IMG/VR virus record: IMGVR_UViG_3300035670_000243
Location: 1-58,340 of that record
Length of the DNA: 58,340 nucleotides
Origin: a virus
Direction: 5' to 3' (one strand)
Part shown: positions 48,033-57,013 of the stretch, in pieces
How the letters are laid out: every line of letters begins with the position of its first letter
Position numbering within the stretch: position 1 is the first letter of the stretch
Program-made: the position numbers and the translations under genes
Notes under the pieces: model-generated
Databases searched by the model: none
What the model saw: only the letters and a program-made list of their open reading frames with translations
Told to the model about the DNA's origin: nothing

Positions 48033-50541
48033 GCCGAATGATTTGGATGAAGCGAAGGAAGACCTTGGTGAGATGTTTGAACTCCCTGATGAGGTGTCTG
48101 AGATTGAGGACACTGAGGACGGCGGGGCGATTGTTCGTTTTGAAGAGGAGTCCGAGGAGTCTGTTGAGTTGGAGTTTTACTCTAACTTAGCGGAGACGCT
48201 GCCTGAGGGGGAGATGGACGACTTGGCCCAGAGTTTGTTGGGTTTGGTGTCCAAGGACAAGGAAGCGCGTAAGAAGCGTGATGAGCAGTATGAAGAGGGA
48301 ATCCGGCGTACGGGACTTGGAGATGATGCACCAGGCGGCGCTCAATTTCAGGGTGCAAGTCGGGTTGTGCACCCCATGCTTACTGAGGTTTGCGTGGACT
48401 TCTCTGCCCGAGCTATTAAGGAGCTTTTCCCGGCTGCGGGTCCGGTAAAGGACTACATTGTTGGGGAGCCGACTGCGGACAAGGTGACGAAGGCATCGCG
48501 CAAGAGCCAGTACATGAACTGGCAGTTGACGCAGCAGATGCCGGAGTTCCGTGCGGAGTTGGAGCAATTACTGACTCAGGTCCCGCTGGGTGGTGCGCAG
48601 TATTTGAAGTTGAGTTGGGACTCTGGCAAGCGCCGTCCGGTTCCGCTGTTCATTGGTATTGACGACATTTACCTGCCGTACGCGGCAACGAACTTTTATT
48701 CGGCCGAGCGCAAGACGCACGTTCAGTACGTGACGGAGATTGAGTACCGGCAGCGGATTCGCTCTGGGATGTATCGGGATGTTGACTTGGCTCCGACGAC
48801 GATGGAGCCGGATGTCTCGAAGGCTGAGAAGGCAAACAACAAGATCGAGGGTCGCGACAGCAGCGCGTACGACGTTGACGGGCTGCGCACGATCTTTGAA
48901 ATCTATGTCATTTCTGACATAGAAGACGAGTACGGGCTGGCTCCGTACATTGTTTCTCTGGACAAGACGACGGGTAAGGTTCTCAGCATCTATCGCAACT
49001 GGCGTGAGGAAGACGACACGCTTGAGGAGATGCAGTGGATCATTGAGTTCCCGTTTGTTCCGTGGCGTGGTGCGTACCCGATTGGCATTCCGCAGATGAT
49101 TGGCGGATTGTCTGCTGCGGCTACGGGTGCTCTTCGGGCGCTGTTGGATTCTGCGCACATTGCGAACTTTCCTGGAATGCTGAAGCTGAAGGGCGGTCGT
49201 GAGGGCGGGCAGTCTGAGCGCATTGATCCGACCGAGGTTAAGGAGATTGAGGGCGGCGCGTTTTCGGATGACATCCGAAAGATTGCGATGCCGTTGCCGT
49301 TCAACCAGCCTTCTGAGACGTTGTTCCGATTGCTGGGCTTTTTGATTGAGTCTGGCAAGGGCGTGGTTCGCACCACGATGGAGAACATCACCGACAGCAA
49401 CGCCAACGTCCCGGTTGGTACGCAGCTCTCGCGTATTGAGCAGGGGATGATGGTATTCAGTGCGATTCATGCGCGATTGCATGATGCGATGGGTCGCACG
49501 CTGAAGGTTCTGCATCGTTTGAACGCGATGTACTTGGAGGACGAAGAGGTCAAGGAAGAGCTTGGCGAGTTGATTGTTCGCCGTTCTGACTTTGAAGGTC
49601 CGATGGATGTGGTTCCGGTTTCGGACCCGAACATTTTCAGCGAAGCCCAGCGTTACGCTCAGGTTCAGGCTCTTGCTCAGCGTGCGATTGCTTTGCCGCA
49701 GATTTACGATTTGCGCAAAGTTGAAGAGCGCATCCTTGATCAGTTGAAGATTCCGAATGCCAAGGATTTGTTGGTTCCTGCTCCGAAGCCGAAGGAGATG
49801 AATGCCGTTAATGAAAACATTGCTGCAACTCTTGGGCGTCCACTATCGGCGTTCCCGGAACAGGATCACCTTGCGCACATCCAGGTCCACTTGGACTATC
49901 TCACTAGCCCCGTACTGGGTGGCGGTTTCCTCATGTCGGGGACATACATTCCTGTCATTCTTAACCATCTCAAAGAGCATATCGCTCTTTGGTATGCGAA
50001 TCATGTCTTTGAAGTTGCCTCTAGCGCGATGGGTCGGGACATTTCGGAAGTCCAGCGCGAAAAGGGCAGTTCGGAATTGAAGCGCAGCTTTGACCAGATG
50101 CTGGCTGCGGCATCTCAGCGCGTAGTTCCGGATGCGGCAAAGGCGTTCAGCGCGATCCCGCAGATCGTTCAGCAAGCGATGCAGGTCATGCAGCAGATGC
50201 AGGGCATGGGACCGCAAGATCCGAAGACGGCGGCGCAGATGGCAGAGACGCAGCGCAAGGCTGCTGCGGATCAAGGGTTGCTTCAGGTCAAGCAGGCCGA
50301 GTTGCAGCTTGAGGCGCAGAAGGTGCAGTCTGGTTCGCAAGAGCAGACAGCGAAGATGCAGCAGGCAGCGCAGCGTGAAGTGCTCAAGCAGGATCGCTTG
50401 GACGAGCGTCAGGCTGCTGAGCTTCAGGTCAAGATGCTTACGAACCGCGAGGACAACCAGACGGCGAAGGACATCGCTGCTGCGGAAGTTCTCACGGGTG
50501 AAAAGGTTGGTGTTTCAACGGGCACGGGTATTAACCCGTAG
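48022..50541 (+). CDS. Portal protein
   Basis: An 839-residue protein starting 11 nt inside terL. After an acidic N terminus (about 1-60) comes the portal core with DDAPGGAQFQGASRVVHPML, the EYGLAPYIVSLDK region and GALRALLDSAHIANFPG. The C-terminal 130 residues are a Gln/Ala-rich coiled coil (KAAADQGLLQVKQAELQLEA), as in other large podovirus portals with a barrel. It forms the dodecameric DNA channel and motor dock. Length and gene order next to terL support the call. Confidence 0.85.
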   Translation: MASEPNDLDEAKEDLGEMFELPDEVSEIEDTEDGGAIVRFEEESEESVELEFYSNLAETLPEGEMDDLAQSLLGLVSKDKEARKKRDEQYEEGIRRTGLGDDAPGGAQFQGASRVVHPMLTEVCVDFSARAIKELFPAAGPVKDYIVGEPTADKVTKASRKSQYMNWQLTQQMPEFRAELEQLLTQVPLGGAQYLKLSWDSGKRRPVPLFIGIDDIYLPYAATNFYSAERKTHVQYVTEIEYRQRIRSGMYRDVDLAPTTMEPDVSKAEKANNKIEGRDSSAYDVDGLRTIFEIYVISDIEDEYGLAPYIVSLDKTTGKVLSIYRNWREEDDTLEEMQWIIEFPFVPWRGAYPIGIPQMIGGLSAAATGALRALLDSAHIANFPGMLKLKGGREGGQSERIDPTEVKEIEGGAFSDDIRKIAMPLPFNQPSETLFRLLGFLIESGKGVVRTTMENITDSNANVPVGTQLSRIEQGMMVFSAIHARLHDAMGRTLKVLHRLNAMYLEDEEVKEELGELIVRRSDFEGPMDVVPVSDPNIFSEAQRYAQVQALAQRAIALPQIYDLRKVEERILDQLKIPNAKDLLVPAPKPKEMNAVNENIAATLGRPLSAFPEQDHLAHIQVHLDYLTSPVLGGGFLMSGTYIPVILNHLKEHIALWYANHVFEVASSAMGRDISEVQREKGSSELKRSFDQMLAAASQRVVPDAAKAFSAIPQIVQQAMQVMQQMQGMGPQDPKTAAQMAETQRKAAADQGLLQVKQAELQLEAQKVQSGSQEQTAKMQQAAQREVLKQDRLDERQAAELQVKMLTNREDNQTAKDIAAAEVLTGEKVGVSTGTGINP

Positions 50542-50550
50542 GAGTGATAT

Positions 50551-50721
50551 ATGGCAAACGATTACGTGAATCAGCACAAGATGCTGGCGATGGGCGCTAA
50601 GGTTGACGGGCAGAAGATGCCGGGCAGCGCCCCGAAGGGTTTGGACATGGGTTCAAAGGGAGTCAAGGGCGATCCCAAGGCAACGCCCGCCATCATTAGC
50701 AAGGGTAAACAAAACGCATGA
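50551..50721 (+). CDS. Small basic protein between portal and co-chaperonin
   Basis: A 56-residue protein from ATG 50551 with GGAGTGATAT upstream. It is rich in Gly and Lys (GSKGVKGDPKATPAIISKG) and probably unstructured. It overlaps the next gene by 4 nt. No family is recognised; short basic proteins here may help head assembly. Confidence 0.6.
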   Translation: MANDYVNQHKMLAMGAKVDGQKMPGSAPKGLDMGSKGVKGDPKATPAIISKGKQNA

Positions 50722-50915
50722 TTGAACGCATCATTGACGAATTGGAGTTGGCCAAGGCTCGCGTTGCACACGATGCGATGAAGCGGCAACTGGAAGGTAA
50801 GGATGCTTCGTTTGAATATGGCAAGGCAGTGGGCACTTACGCCGGGTTGCAGGCCGCGTTAACTTACATTGATCGTCTTCTCAAGCAGGAAGAAGAAGAC
50901 GGAGAGGATTTCTAA
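50718..50915 (+). CDS. Small helical hypothetical protein
   Basis: A 65-residue protein coupled to the gene before it (ATGA) and starting the co-chaperonin right after its stop. Two helices (IIDELELAKARVAHDAMK and YAGLQAALTYIDRLL) and an acidic end. No family is recognised. Confidence 0.65.
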   Translation: MIERIIDELELAKARVAHDAMKRQLEGKDASFEYGKAVGTYAGLQAALTYIDRLLKQEEEDGEDF

Positions 50916-51314
50916 ATGTCAGCATTGGATGAGGCTTTTCCTAGTGTAGAGCCGGGATTGGTTCCGTTTGGATCTCGAGTTCTGGTGCAGATTCGTTCAG
51001 CAAAGAAGACTTCTGCTGGCGGAATTATTCTGCACAACGAGACTCGTGAGACTGAGATCTGGAATACCCAGATCGCAAAGGTAGTCACTCTTGGACCGTT
51101 GGCGTTCAAGAATCGCAATACGATGGAGTCCTGGCCGGAAGGTAATTGGTGCAAGCCTGGCGAATTTGTCCGGGTGCCCAAGTACGGCGGAGATCGTTGG
51201 AAGGTACCGCATGGTAAGGACGGGGAAGAAGAAGCCCTGTTCGTGATCTTCAACGATCTGGACATCGTTGGTGGTGTGGTGGGTGACCCCCTCGCCATTA
51301 AAGCGTTCATTTGA
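50916..51314 (+). CDS. GroES-like co-chaperonin
   Basis: A 132-residue protein. FGSRVLVQIRSAKKTSAGGI is the GroES opening strand and mobile-loop region; VVTLGPLAF, GEFVRVPKYGG and FVIFNDLDIVG match the later strands of the ten-stranded barrel. Phage co-chaperonins such as T4 gp31 replace host GroES so that GroEL can fold the capsid protein. Its place between portal and scaffold/capsid genes fits that. Confidence 0.8.
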   Translation: MSALDEAFPSVEPGLVPFGSRVLVQIRSAKKTSAGGIILHNETRETEIWNTQIAKVVTLGPLAFKNRNTMESWPEGNWCKPGEFVRVPKYGGDRWKVPHGKDGEEEALFVIFNDLDIVGGVVGDPLAIKAFI

Positions 51315-51337
51315 CACTAACGTCGAAGAGGTGACTT

Positions 51338-52336
51338 ATGTCTGAAAAAGACCAGTTAGTTGAAAACGACGAGACTCCCGAGACCGAGGAGTACGTCATT
51401 ACCGAAACGCCGCCTGAGGAGGCCAGTGCTGAAGCTGTTGAGGCAGAGGTTGCGGCTGAAGATGAAGACGAGGGCGATGAGCGTCTTGCCGATGCGGATT
51501 CTTCTGAAGATGAAGAGTCTCCGAAGGGCAAGCGTGCGCTGACTCCGGAAGAGAAGCGTGCCCAGCGGCAGAACCGCAAGTTCCGTCGTAAGGCTGCGAT
51601 TGAGCACAAGGAGCGCGAGTTGGCGTTCTTGCGTGCGGAGAACGAAGAGTTCAAGCGCCGCTTGGCCAGCGTCGAACAGCAGACTAGCAAGTTTAATGTC
51701 AACGCGGTGGACCAGAAGCTGAGCGAGGCGCTGAACGAAGCGCAACTTGCTGAGCGGATCATGGCGAAGGCCATCGAGCAGGGCCAAGGTGAAGACGTCA
51801 CCAAGGCGTTGCAGATCCGCGATCAGGCTCTCGAGCGTGCTCGTCTGCTTCGGGCGGAGAAGGAGCAGGCGGAAAAGCCGCGCCAATCAGAGAAGCCCGG
51901 CAAGGACCCGCGAGTGGCTGCGTACGCTAAGGAATGGGTAGAAGCCAACAACTGGTACGACCCGTCTGGCAAGGATGAAGACTCAGCGATTGTGAAGGTC
52001 ATCGACCAGCGTCTGGCTTCGGAAGGGTTCGACCCGGCTACGGAAGATTATTGGATTGAGTTGGACAACCGGGTGGCTCGGCGGCTTCCCCATCGTTACG
52101 GAGAGGAACCCAGCATGGAAACGGAAAAGCCTGCCCCCAAGGCAGCGGCTACTCGTAAAGGTCCGCCGGTTGGCGGGAAGCGTGAATACGCTGCCCCGTC
52201 TACCCGCAAAGAGGTGTATATCAGCCCTGAGCGCAAGCAGGCGCTCATCGACGCAGGCGTCTGGGATAACCCGGACTTGCGTCAACGCTACATTAAGCGT
52301 TATGCTGAATATGATCGTAACAATTCTTCTCGCTAA
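51338..52336 (+). CDS. Scaffold protein candidate
   Basis: A 332-residue protein. The first 65 residues are extremely acidic (EEASAEAVEAEVAAEDEDEG), followed by a long coiled coil (about 75-190, including ERELAFLRAENEEFKRRL) and a Pro-rich C-terminal third. Location just before the capsid genes, coiled coil and charge are typical for internal scaffold proteins that shape the prohead. No protease signature is seen. Assignment is from pattern and place. Confidence 0.7.
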   Translation: MSEKDQLVENDETPETEEYVITETPPEEASAEAVEAEVAAEDEDEGDERLADADSSEDEESPKGKRALTPEEKRAQRQNRKFRRKAAIEHKERELAFLRAENEEFKRRLASVEQQTSKFNVNAVDQKLSEALNEAQLAERIMAKAIEQGQGEDVTKALQIRDQALERARLLRAEKEQAEKPRQSEKPGKDPRVAAYAKEWVEANNWYDPSGKDEDSAIVKVIDQRLASEGFDPATEDYWIELDNRVARRLPHRYGEEPSMETEKPAPKAAATRKGPPVGGKREYAAPSTRKEVYISPERKQALIDAGVWDNPDLRQRYIKRYAEYDRNNSSR

Positions 52337-52353
52337 ATAAGGGAGCGAGTTAT

Positions 52354-52887
52354 ATGAGCGACGAAAGACTGAAGAAAGTTCTTGGCGAAGGGCGTGAAAC
52401 CAGAGCTGCGTATGATCGCGCAGCAACTGAGAGTCGTGAACTCTCTGATGACGCACGAGTCGAGATGTTTCGACAGCAATTTATTCAGGCCGCGTTGCCT
52501 GATTTGCCGAAACTTCCGGGTTACCACACTTGCTGGTTGACCACCACGAACCCACGAGATTCGATCCACGCACGCATTCGGCTGGGATATGAGCCGATTA
52601 AACCCGAAGATGTTCCCGGCTGGGAATATGCTTCGATCAAGACTGGCGAATGGCAGGGGTTCATTGGAGTCAACGAGATGCTTGCTTTCAAGCTTCCGAT
52701 TTCGCTGTACAAGAAGTACATGCACGCGGTGCACTACGATGCACCCAATCAGGAAGAAGAGCGGCTGCTCAGCAGTAACGAGGCCATGCGCGAGCAGGCC
52801 GAGCGTGCTGGGTCTAAGTTGGTCGAAGGTGACGGCATGTCGGCAATTCGGGAATCCGCCAAGGTACGCGCTCCGCAAGAGTGGTAA
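52354..52887 (+). CDS. Hypothetical head-module protein
   Basis: A 177-residue protein, 17 nt after the scaffold gene. The middle contains CWLTTTNPRDSIHARIRLGY and a GFIGVNEMLAFKLP segment; the ends are charged helices. Homologues sit between scaffold and capsid genes in related phages, but the role is unknown. Confidence 0.6.
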   Translation: MSDERLKKVLGEGRETRAAYDRAATESRELSDDARVEMFRQQFIQAALPDLPKLPGYHTCWLTTTNPRDSIHARIRLGYEPIKPEDVPGWEYASIKTGEWQGFIGVNEMLAFKLPISLYKKYMHAVHYDAPNQEEERLLSSNEAMREQAERAGSKLVEGDGMSAIRESAKVRAPQEW

Positions 52888-52918
52888 TTGGCAGTCACGT
52901 TTTATGAGGATTTAACAA

Positions 52919-53482
52919 ATGCCTTCGACCAGTGCACCGTTTGGCCTGCGTCCGGCTTTTCATCCGAGTGGGCTTATTCGTCCGGTCGCGATGACTATTG
53001 AGTCGGGCTACAACGCCAACATTCTTCAATTCCAGCCGGTCAAGATCGGCGCTAGCGGTACTGTTGAAGCCGCTGCCGCCACCGAGGCCGCTATCGTAGG
53101 TACGTTCATGGGCGTCGAATTCACCGACTCCGATGGCCGTCGCCGCGTAAGCAACAAGTGGACGGCTTCGACCGCCGCCACGGACATCGTTGCTTATGTC
53201 ACCACCGACCCGGCGATTGTGTACGAGATCCAGGCGAACGACTCGCTTGTGGTCACGGACATCGGCGCTCAGGCCGACTTCGCAAGCGTCACTGCTGGCA
53301 GCACCGTGACTGGCCTTTCTGCGGCCATGCTCGATGTTGCTCAGAAGACGACCTCGGGCAACGAAATCCTTCGCATCGTGAATCTCGCTCCCGAGATCAA
53401 CAATGCTTGGGGTGACGCTTACACCATCGTTCAGGTCCAGATCAGCGAGCACCAGTTCGTCGCTGATAAGGCTGCATTCTAA
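52919..53482 (+). CDS. Head decoration or minor capsid protein candidate
   Basis: A 187-residue, beta-rich protein directly before the major capsid gene. It starts MPSTSAPFGLRPAFHPSG and has repeated beta segments such as ADIVAYVTTDPAIVYEIQ-like stretches. Its size and placement match capsid decoration proteins. The name is an inference. Confidence 0.6.
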   Translation: MPSTSAPFGLRPAFHPSGLIRPVAMTIESGYNANILQFQPVKIGASGTVEAAAATEAAIVGTFMGVEFTDSDGRRRVSNKWTASTAATDIVAYVTTDPAIVYEIQANDSLVVTDIGAQADFASVTAGSTVTGLSAAMLDVAQKTTSGNEILRIVNLAPEINNAWGDAYTIVQVQISEHQFVADKAAF

Positions 53483-53495
53483 GGAGGACTAGAAC

Positions 53496-54410
53496 ATGGC
53501 AGTCCCAATGCGTAGTACTGACTTTCGTTCCATTGTTGAGCCGATTCTCAATGAGGCTTTCGATGGCGTTTATGACCAGCGTGCTGACGAGTGGAAGCAA
53601 GTCTTCGTTCAGCAGCAGGGCATTCCCCGCAACTACCACGAAGAGCCGGTGCTCTACGGGTTCGGCGCTGCTCCGGAACTTCCGGACGGCATGCCGGTCA
53701 CGTATCAGGCCGGTGGCGTGCTCTTCCTCCAGCGTTATGTCTACAAGGTCTACGGCCTTGCATTCGCGCTGACGAAGGTGCTCGTGGAAGATGGTGACCA
53801 CATCCGTATCGGCCAGACCTACGCCAAGCACTTGGCGCAGTCGCTGATCGAGACGAAGGAAACCCTCTGCGCCAACGTGCTCAACCGCGCCTTCACCCCC
53901 GGCTACAACGGTGGCGACGGCGTGACGCTGATCAACACGGCTCACCCGATTGCTTCGGGCTCGTTCAGCAACCAGCTGGCCAGCGCAGCCGCGCTGTCCC
54001 AGACGTCGCTCGAGCAGATGCTCATTCAGATCCGCAACGCTGTTGACAACAACGGCAAGCGTATCCGTCTGAACCCGGAGAAGCTGGTTGTGTCGCCGTC
54101 GAACGTGTTCCAGGCTGAGGTGCTCCTCAAGAGCGTCCTCCGCACCGGCACGGCCGACAACGACATCAACCCGGTGAAGTCGATGGGCCTCCTCGCTGGC
54201 GGTCAGGCTAACCTCTCGCGTCTTACCTCAACCACCGCTTGGTGGGTGAAGACGGACGCGCCGGAAGGCCTCAAGCTGATGATGCGTCGTGGTCTGGAGA
54301 AGTCCATGGAAGGCGACTTCGAGACTGACAGCACCCGCTTTAAATCGACAGAGCGATATGCCGTTGGATTTACGGATCCACGCACTTTGTTCGGCACGCC
54401 GGGCGTTTGA
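53496..54410 (+). CDS. Major capsid protein
   Basis: A 304-residue protein with AAGGAGGACT upstream. DFRSIVEPILNEAFDGVY at the N terminus, the ALTKVLVEDGDH segment, and the RLNPEKLVVSPSNVFQAEVL region followed by a beta-rich P-domain-like end (DFETDSTRFKSTERYAVGFT) fit an HK97-fold capsid subunit. It is strongly G/C-biased at third positions compared with flanking genes, typical for a highly expressed gene. The next gene is an inserted endonuclease. Confidence 0.85.
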   Translation: MAVPMRSTDFRSIVEPILNEAFDGVYDQRADEWKQVFVQQQGIPRNYHEEPVLYGFGAAPELPDGMPVTYQAGGVLFLQRYVYKVYGLAFALTKVLVEDGDHIRIGQTYAKHLAQSLIETKETLCANVLNRAFTPGYNGGDGVTLINTAHPIASGSFSNQLASAAALSQTSLEQMLIQIRNAVDNNGKRIRLNPEKLVVSPSNVFQAEVLLKSVLRTGTADNDINPVKSMGLLAGGQANLSRLTSTTAWWVKTDAPEGLKLMMRRGLEKSMEGDFETDSTRFKSTERYAVGFTDPRTLFGTPGV

Positions 54411-54437
54411 GCCTTGATTTGTAAGGGATTTTTTCTC

Positions 54438-54467
54438 TAGACAAATCCTTGCCCGGCTCTGTATGAT
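54438..54467 (+). promoter_or_regulatory. Sigma-70-like promoter before the GIY-YIG gene
   Basis: TAGACA (54438-54443), 18 bp, TATGAT (54462-54467) matches the consensus at 10 of 12 bases. It lies 29 nt before the ATG at 54497. Homing endonuclease genes often bring their own promoter; this one would allow expression apart from the late operon. Confidence 0.5.
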
Positions 54468-54496
54468 GGTATCCTACTTTGAAACAGGAGACTATC

Positions 54497-55432
54497 ATGC
54501 AGCAGCCGGGCAAGTTTTATGTGTACGTTTATCTTGATCCCCGTCCGGGGAAAGGGCTTCAGCCCATCTACGTTGGCAAAGGCACCGTAGACTTAGACCG
54601 CGCCAGTTATCACTGGGAACGCCGGTGCGTTAATCCGTTTTTGCAGAGCGTTCTGGACAAAATCCGGGCAGCGGGGCTTGTTCCGCAAATTACGATTGCC
54701 GCGTACATGGAAGACGAAGAAGACGCTTTTGCTATGGAGCGTGATTTGATTGCTCAGTACGGGCGGCGAGACTTGCGCACTGGTTCTCTTTGCAATTTAA
54801 CCGGAGGCGGTCAAGGCACGGCAGGGCTTAAATACAGCGAAGAACGCTTACGCAAAAAGCGAGAGCAATGCTCAACGCCAGAGTGGCGAGAAATGATGAC
54901 CAAGATCATAAAGAAGGCGTGGCAAAACCCAGAGCATAGAAAGCGGATTCTTGACTCTCAAAGCAAATTAAAAAACGACCCCGCCTACCGCGCCCGTCTT
55001 CGCGAAGCCATTCTGAAAAGCCGCACTGAGCAAGTTCGCAACAAGATCAGCGTAGCCATGCGCACGAACTGGGAGTCGGACGAGTACCGTTCCAAGCAGG
55101 CTGCGTCTCGAGCGGAGGCGCATGCTCGTCCGGAGGAGAAGCAGCGCAAGAGCGAGGCTTCTAAAAAGGTATGGACAAAGCATGGCGATAAGATTAGATT
55201 AGCCATCAAGGCCGCGAAATCGACTCCGGAGCGCCGTGCTGAGGCTTCTAAGAAGTCTAGGGCATATTACGAGAGTGAAGACGCTCGTAAGAAAGCAGGG
55301 GAGTATGCGAAGGCGCACAATACGCCAGAGGTTCGCGCAGCGAAAGCTGAGTTGTTGAGGAAGCGTTGGGCAGATCCTGAGTTTAGAGAGAAGATGCTAG
55401 CGAAGAGGAAGTCCAAAGCAAAGGCGATTTGA
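54497..55432 (+). CDS. GIY-YIG homing endonuclease with NUMOD3-like repeats
   Basis: A 311-residue protein from ATG 54497, 6 nt after AGGAG. FYVYVYLDP and PIYVGKG (about 7-29) are the two strands of the GIY-YIG active site, with ERDLIAQYG as the helix carrying the catalytic Glu. The rest is basic with repeated short blocks (STPEWREMM, NPEHRKRI, TPERRAEASKK, TPEVRAAKA), which fit NUMOD3-type DNA-binding repeats. It lies between the capsid and a fibre-like gene as an inserted mobile gene. Confidence 0.9.
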   Translation: MQQPGKFYVYVYLDPRPGKGLQPIYVGKGTVDLDRASYHWERRCVNPFLQSVLDKIRAAGLVPQITIAAYMEDEEDAFAMERDLIAQYGRRDLRTGSLCNLTGGGQGTAGLKYSEERLRKKREQCSTPEWREMMTKIIKKAWQNPEHRKRILDSQSKLKNDPAYRARLREAILKSRTEQVRNKISVAMRTNWESDEYRSKQAASRAEAHARPEEKQRKSEASKKVWTKHGDKIRLAIKAAKSTPERRAEASKKSRAYYESEDARKKAGEYAKAHNTPEVRAAKAELLRKRWADPEFREKMLAKRKSKAKAI

Positions 55433-55447
55433 TTCTAGGCGTAACCA

Positions 55448-55490
55448 GCCCATTAGACCGGCCTAGCGGACGATGCACAGACTAATGGGC
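55448..55490 (+). other. 9-bp inverted repeat between the GIY-YIG gene and a virion gene
   Basis: GCCCATTAG (55448-55456) and CTAATGGGC (55482-55490) are perfect inverted copies separated by 25 nt, ending 23 nt before the next ATG. There is no U run after it, so it is not a standard terminator. It may be an mRNA stem that protects or isolates the transcript, or part of the mobile gene's edge. Confidence 0.5.
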
Positions 55491-55513
55491 GACTCGTGCA
55501 TGAGGATATTGCA

Positions 55514-55753
55514 ATGGCGAACACGCGATTTTCTGGTCCGGTAAACTCGGACAACGGCTTCTCCGGTACGGTTCTTACGGTGGCGTCTGCCACGATCACG
55601 AACCTGGTTTCGACTTCGTTGACGATTGGCACGACCAAGCTGACGAGTGGCAGCGCGGTGTCGGGCTTGGTGTCGGCGCAGTTGGGTTACATCCCTGTGA
55701 TGGTGGGTTCGACCACTGCGTACATTGGTTTGTACCGTAGCATCACGCTGTAA
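55514..55753 (+). CDS. Small virion protein, MANTRFSGPV family
   Basis: A 79-residue protein from ATG 55514 with GAGGATATTGCA upstream. It starts MANTRFSGPVNSDNGFSGT, a form common directly after capsid genes in phages, followed by Thr/Ser/Leu beta-type sequence. Probably a decoration or head-surface part; the function is unproven. Confidence 0.6.
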   Translation: MANTRFSGPVNSDNGFSGTVLTVASATITNLVSTSLTIGTTKLTSGSAVSGLVSAQLGYIPVMVGSTTAYIGLYRSITL

Positions 55754-55790
55754 GTGGGTGGGGCTTAGCTCTGACCTTTAGGAGGCTGCG

Positions 55791-56120
55791 ATGCGCCCTG
55801 TTTATTTTACGGTAACTGGGACAGAGGTTTCTCTGCCCTGCCCGATGGACCGGTACATTTCCCCGACCAACATATCGCTTGCGGTATTGATTAGCGGTAC
55901 GGAGAACTGCACTGTTCAGTACACGTTTGACGATGTGTACGCTTCTGGGTACGACCCGGCGACTGGGGACTGGCGCAATCATCCGAGTTTGACTTCGCTG
56001 ACGGCGTCGGCTGACTCGAACATTGCGTACCCGGTTTCTGCGATCCGGATCATTTCCAATTCTGGTACGGGCAGCGCCAAGCTGACTATCTTGCAGTCTG
56101 GCGGTGGAGGTATCTCGTGA
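55791..56120 (+). CDS. Hypothetical virion protein
   Basis: A 109-residue protein with TAGGAGGCTGCG before its ATG. The mostly beta sequence (VYFTVTGTEVSLPCPMD, YTFDDVYASGYDP) suggests a beta sandwich. Its end overlaps the next gene (GTGA). No family is recognised, but its position after the capsid suggests a particle component. Confidence 0.6.
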   Translation: MRPVYFTVTGTEVSLPCPMDRYISPTNISLAVLISGTENCTVQYTFDDVYASGYDPATGDWRNHPSLTSLTASADSNIAYPVSAIRIISNSGTGSAKLTILQSGGGGIS

Positions 56121-56674
56121 TTTCAAGAGATATTACTGGCTCTGTATCCAATGGATCAGAGCAACTTTTCAATCTTTTGGCTTTGGTGTCAAACCCGAAG
56201 CTTTACGAAGAAAAGATCAAAGAGCTTCAAGACGCTGTTGCGAAGAACCAGAAGTACGTAGACGCTGTGGGTCACGTAGATGAAGTTTTGCGCTTGCGGA
56301 AAGAGGCGGCTGACGCAGCCAAGGCAGCGAAAGACAAGGCAGACGAGTTGAACAGGCTTGCTGCGGAGGCTCTTCGCAAGGCCCAGGCTGAAGCGTCTGC
56401 GGTAGTGTCTGCTGCTCGAGACTCTGCAAACAAGTTGAACAATGAAGCGAAGCAGGCTGTTGACAAGGCGAATGCCCTTGTGAAGAAGGCTGAGTCGCGC
56501 AACTTGGATGTAGACGTTCGCGAGGTTCGTCTCGAAAAGATTGAGAGCGAACTGAAGGCCAAGGAGGCTGCGCTTGTGAAGGCGCTTGCCGAGGCTGAGG
56601 CAGCGAAGAGCGCGGCGTTGAAGGCCAAAGAAGAAGTTCTTGCCAAGCACAAAGCCTTTCTTCAGGGATTGTAA
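56117..56674 (+). CDS. Long coiled-coil protein
   Basis: A 185-residue protein from GTG 56117. Residues about 25-180 are a nearly continuous charged helix with heptads, Ala/Lys/Glu-rich (EEKIKELQDAVAKNQKYV and onward). No enzyme motif is present. The next gene starts right after its stop codon. Likely a fibrous structural or assembly factor. Confidence 0.6.
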   Translation: MISRDITGSVSNGSEQLFNLLALVSNPKLYEEKIKELQDAVAKNQKYVDAVGHVDEVLRLRKEAADAAKAAKDKADELNRLAAEALRKAQAEASAVVSAARDSANKLNNEAKQAVDKANALVKKAESRNLDVDVREVRLEKIESELKAKEAALVKALAEAEAAKSAALKAKEEVLAKHKAFLQGL

Positions 56675-57010
56675 ATGACTGGCATAGTTGATTTCCGTAC
56701 TTCGTTACTTGATGAAATCGGGAATCCTATCAACTCTGGAAATCCGCTACCCACTACGGGTGGGGGCGGAGGAGGTGGTGGCGGCGTTTTTGATTTTTAT
56801 GCGCTTAACGACTTCCTTGATGGCGACCCTTTATATCTTGGTAAAGCGAAATCTGATGGGACTTGGCTGGTGCAGAAATACACTGGCAGCACGGGCGAGA
56901 TGCGTTATGCAAACCTGTCAAACAACGCTGGGGTAACGACCTATGCGACGGCGTGGACAAACAAAACTACGCTGACCTATGGGTTGTTCCAAACGTTGAC
57001 TGGGGTCTAG
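56675..57010 (+). CDS. Hypothetical virion protein with poly-Gly linker
   Basis: A 111-residue protein. A Gly9 linker at about residues 29-37 separates a short N-terminal part from a beta-rich C-terminal part (DGTWLVQKYTGSTGEMRYA), which may be a small fibre-like head. It lies 3 nt before the final fibre gene. No family is recognised. Confidence 0.6.
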   Translation: MTGIVDFRTSLLDEIGNPINSGNPLPTTGGGGGGGGGVFDFYALNDFLDGDPLYLGKAKSDGTWLVQKYTGSTGEMRYANLSNNAGVTTYATAWTNKTTLTYGLFQTLTGV

Positions 57011-57013
57011 TAA

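Noticed and set aside
48568-49515. A 315-codon minus-strand ORF under the portal gene
   Set aside because: Its Arg/Asn/Leu/His-rich composition is that of an antisense shadow, and the portal reading is well supported.
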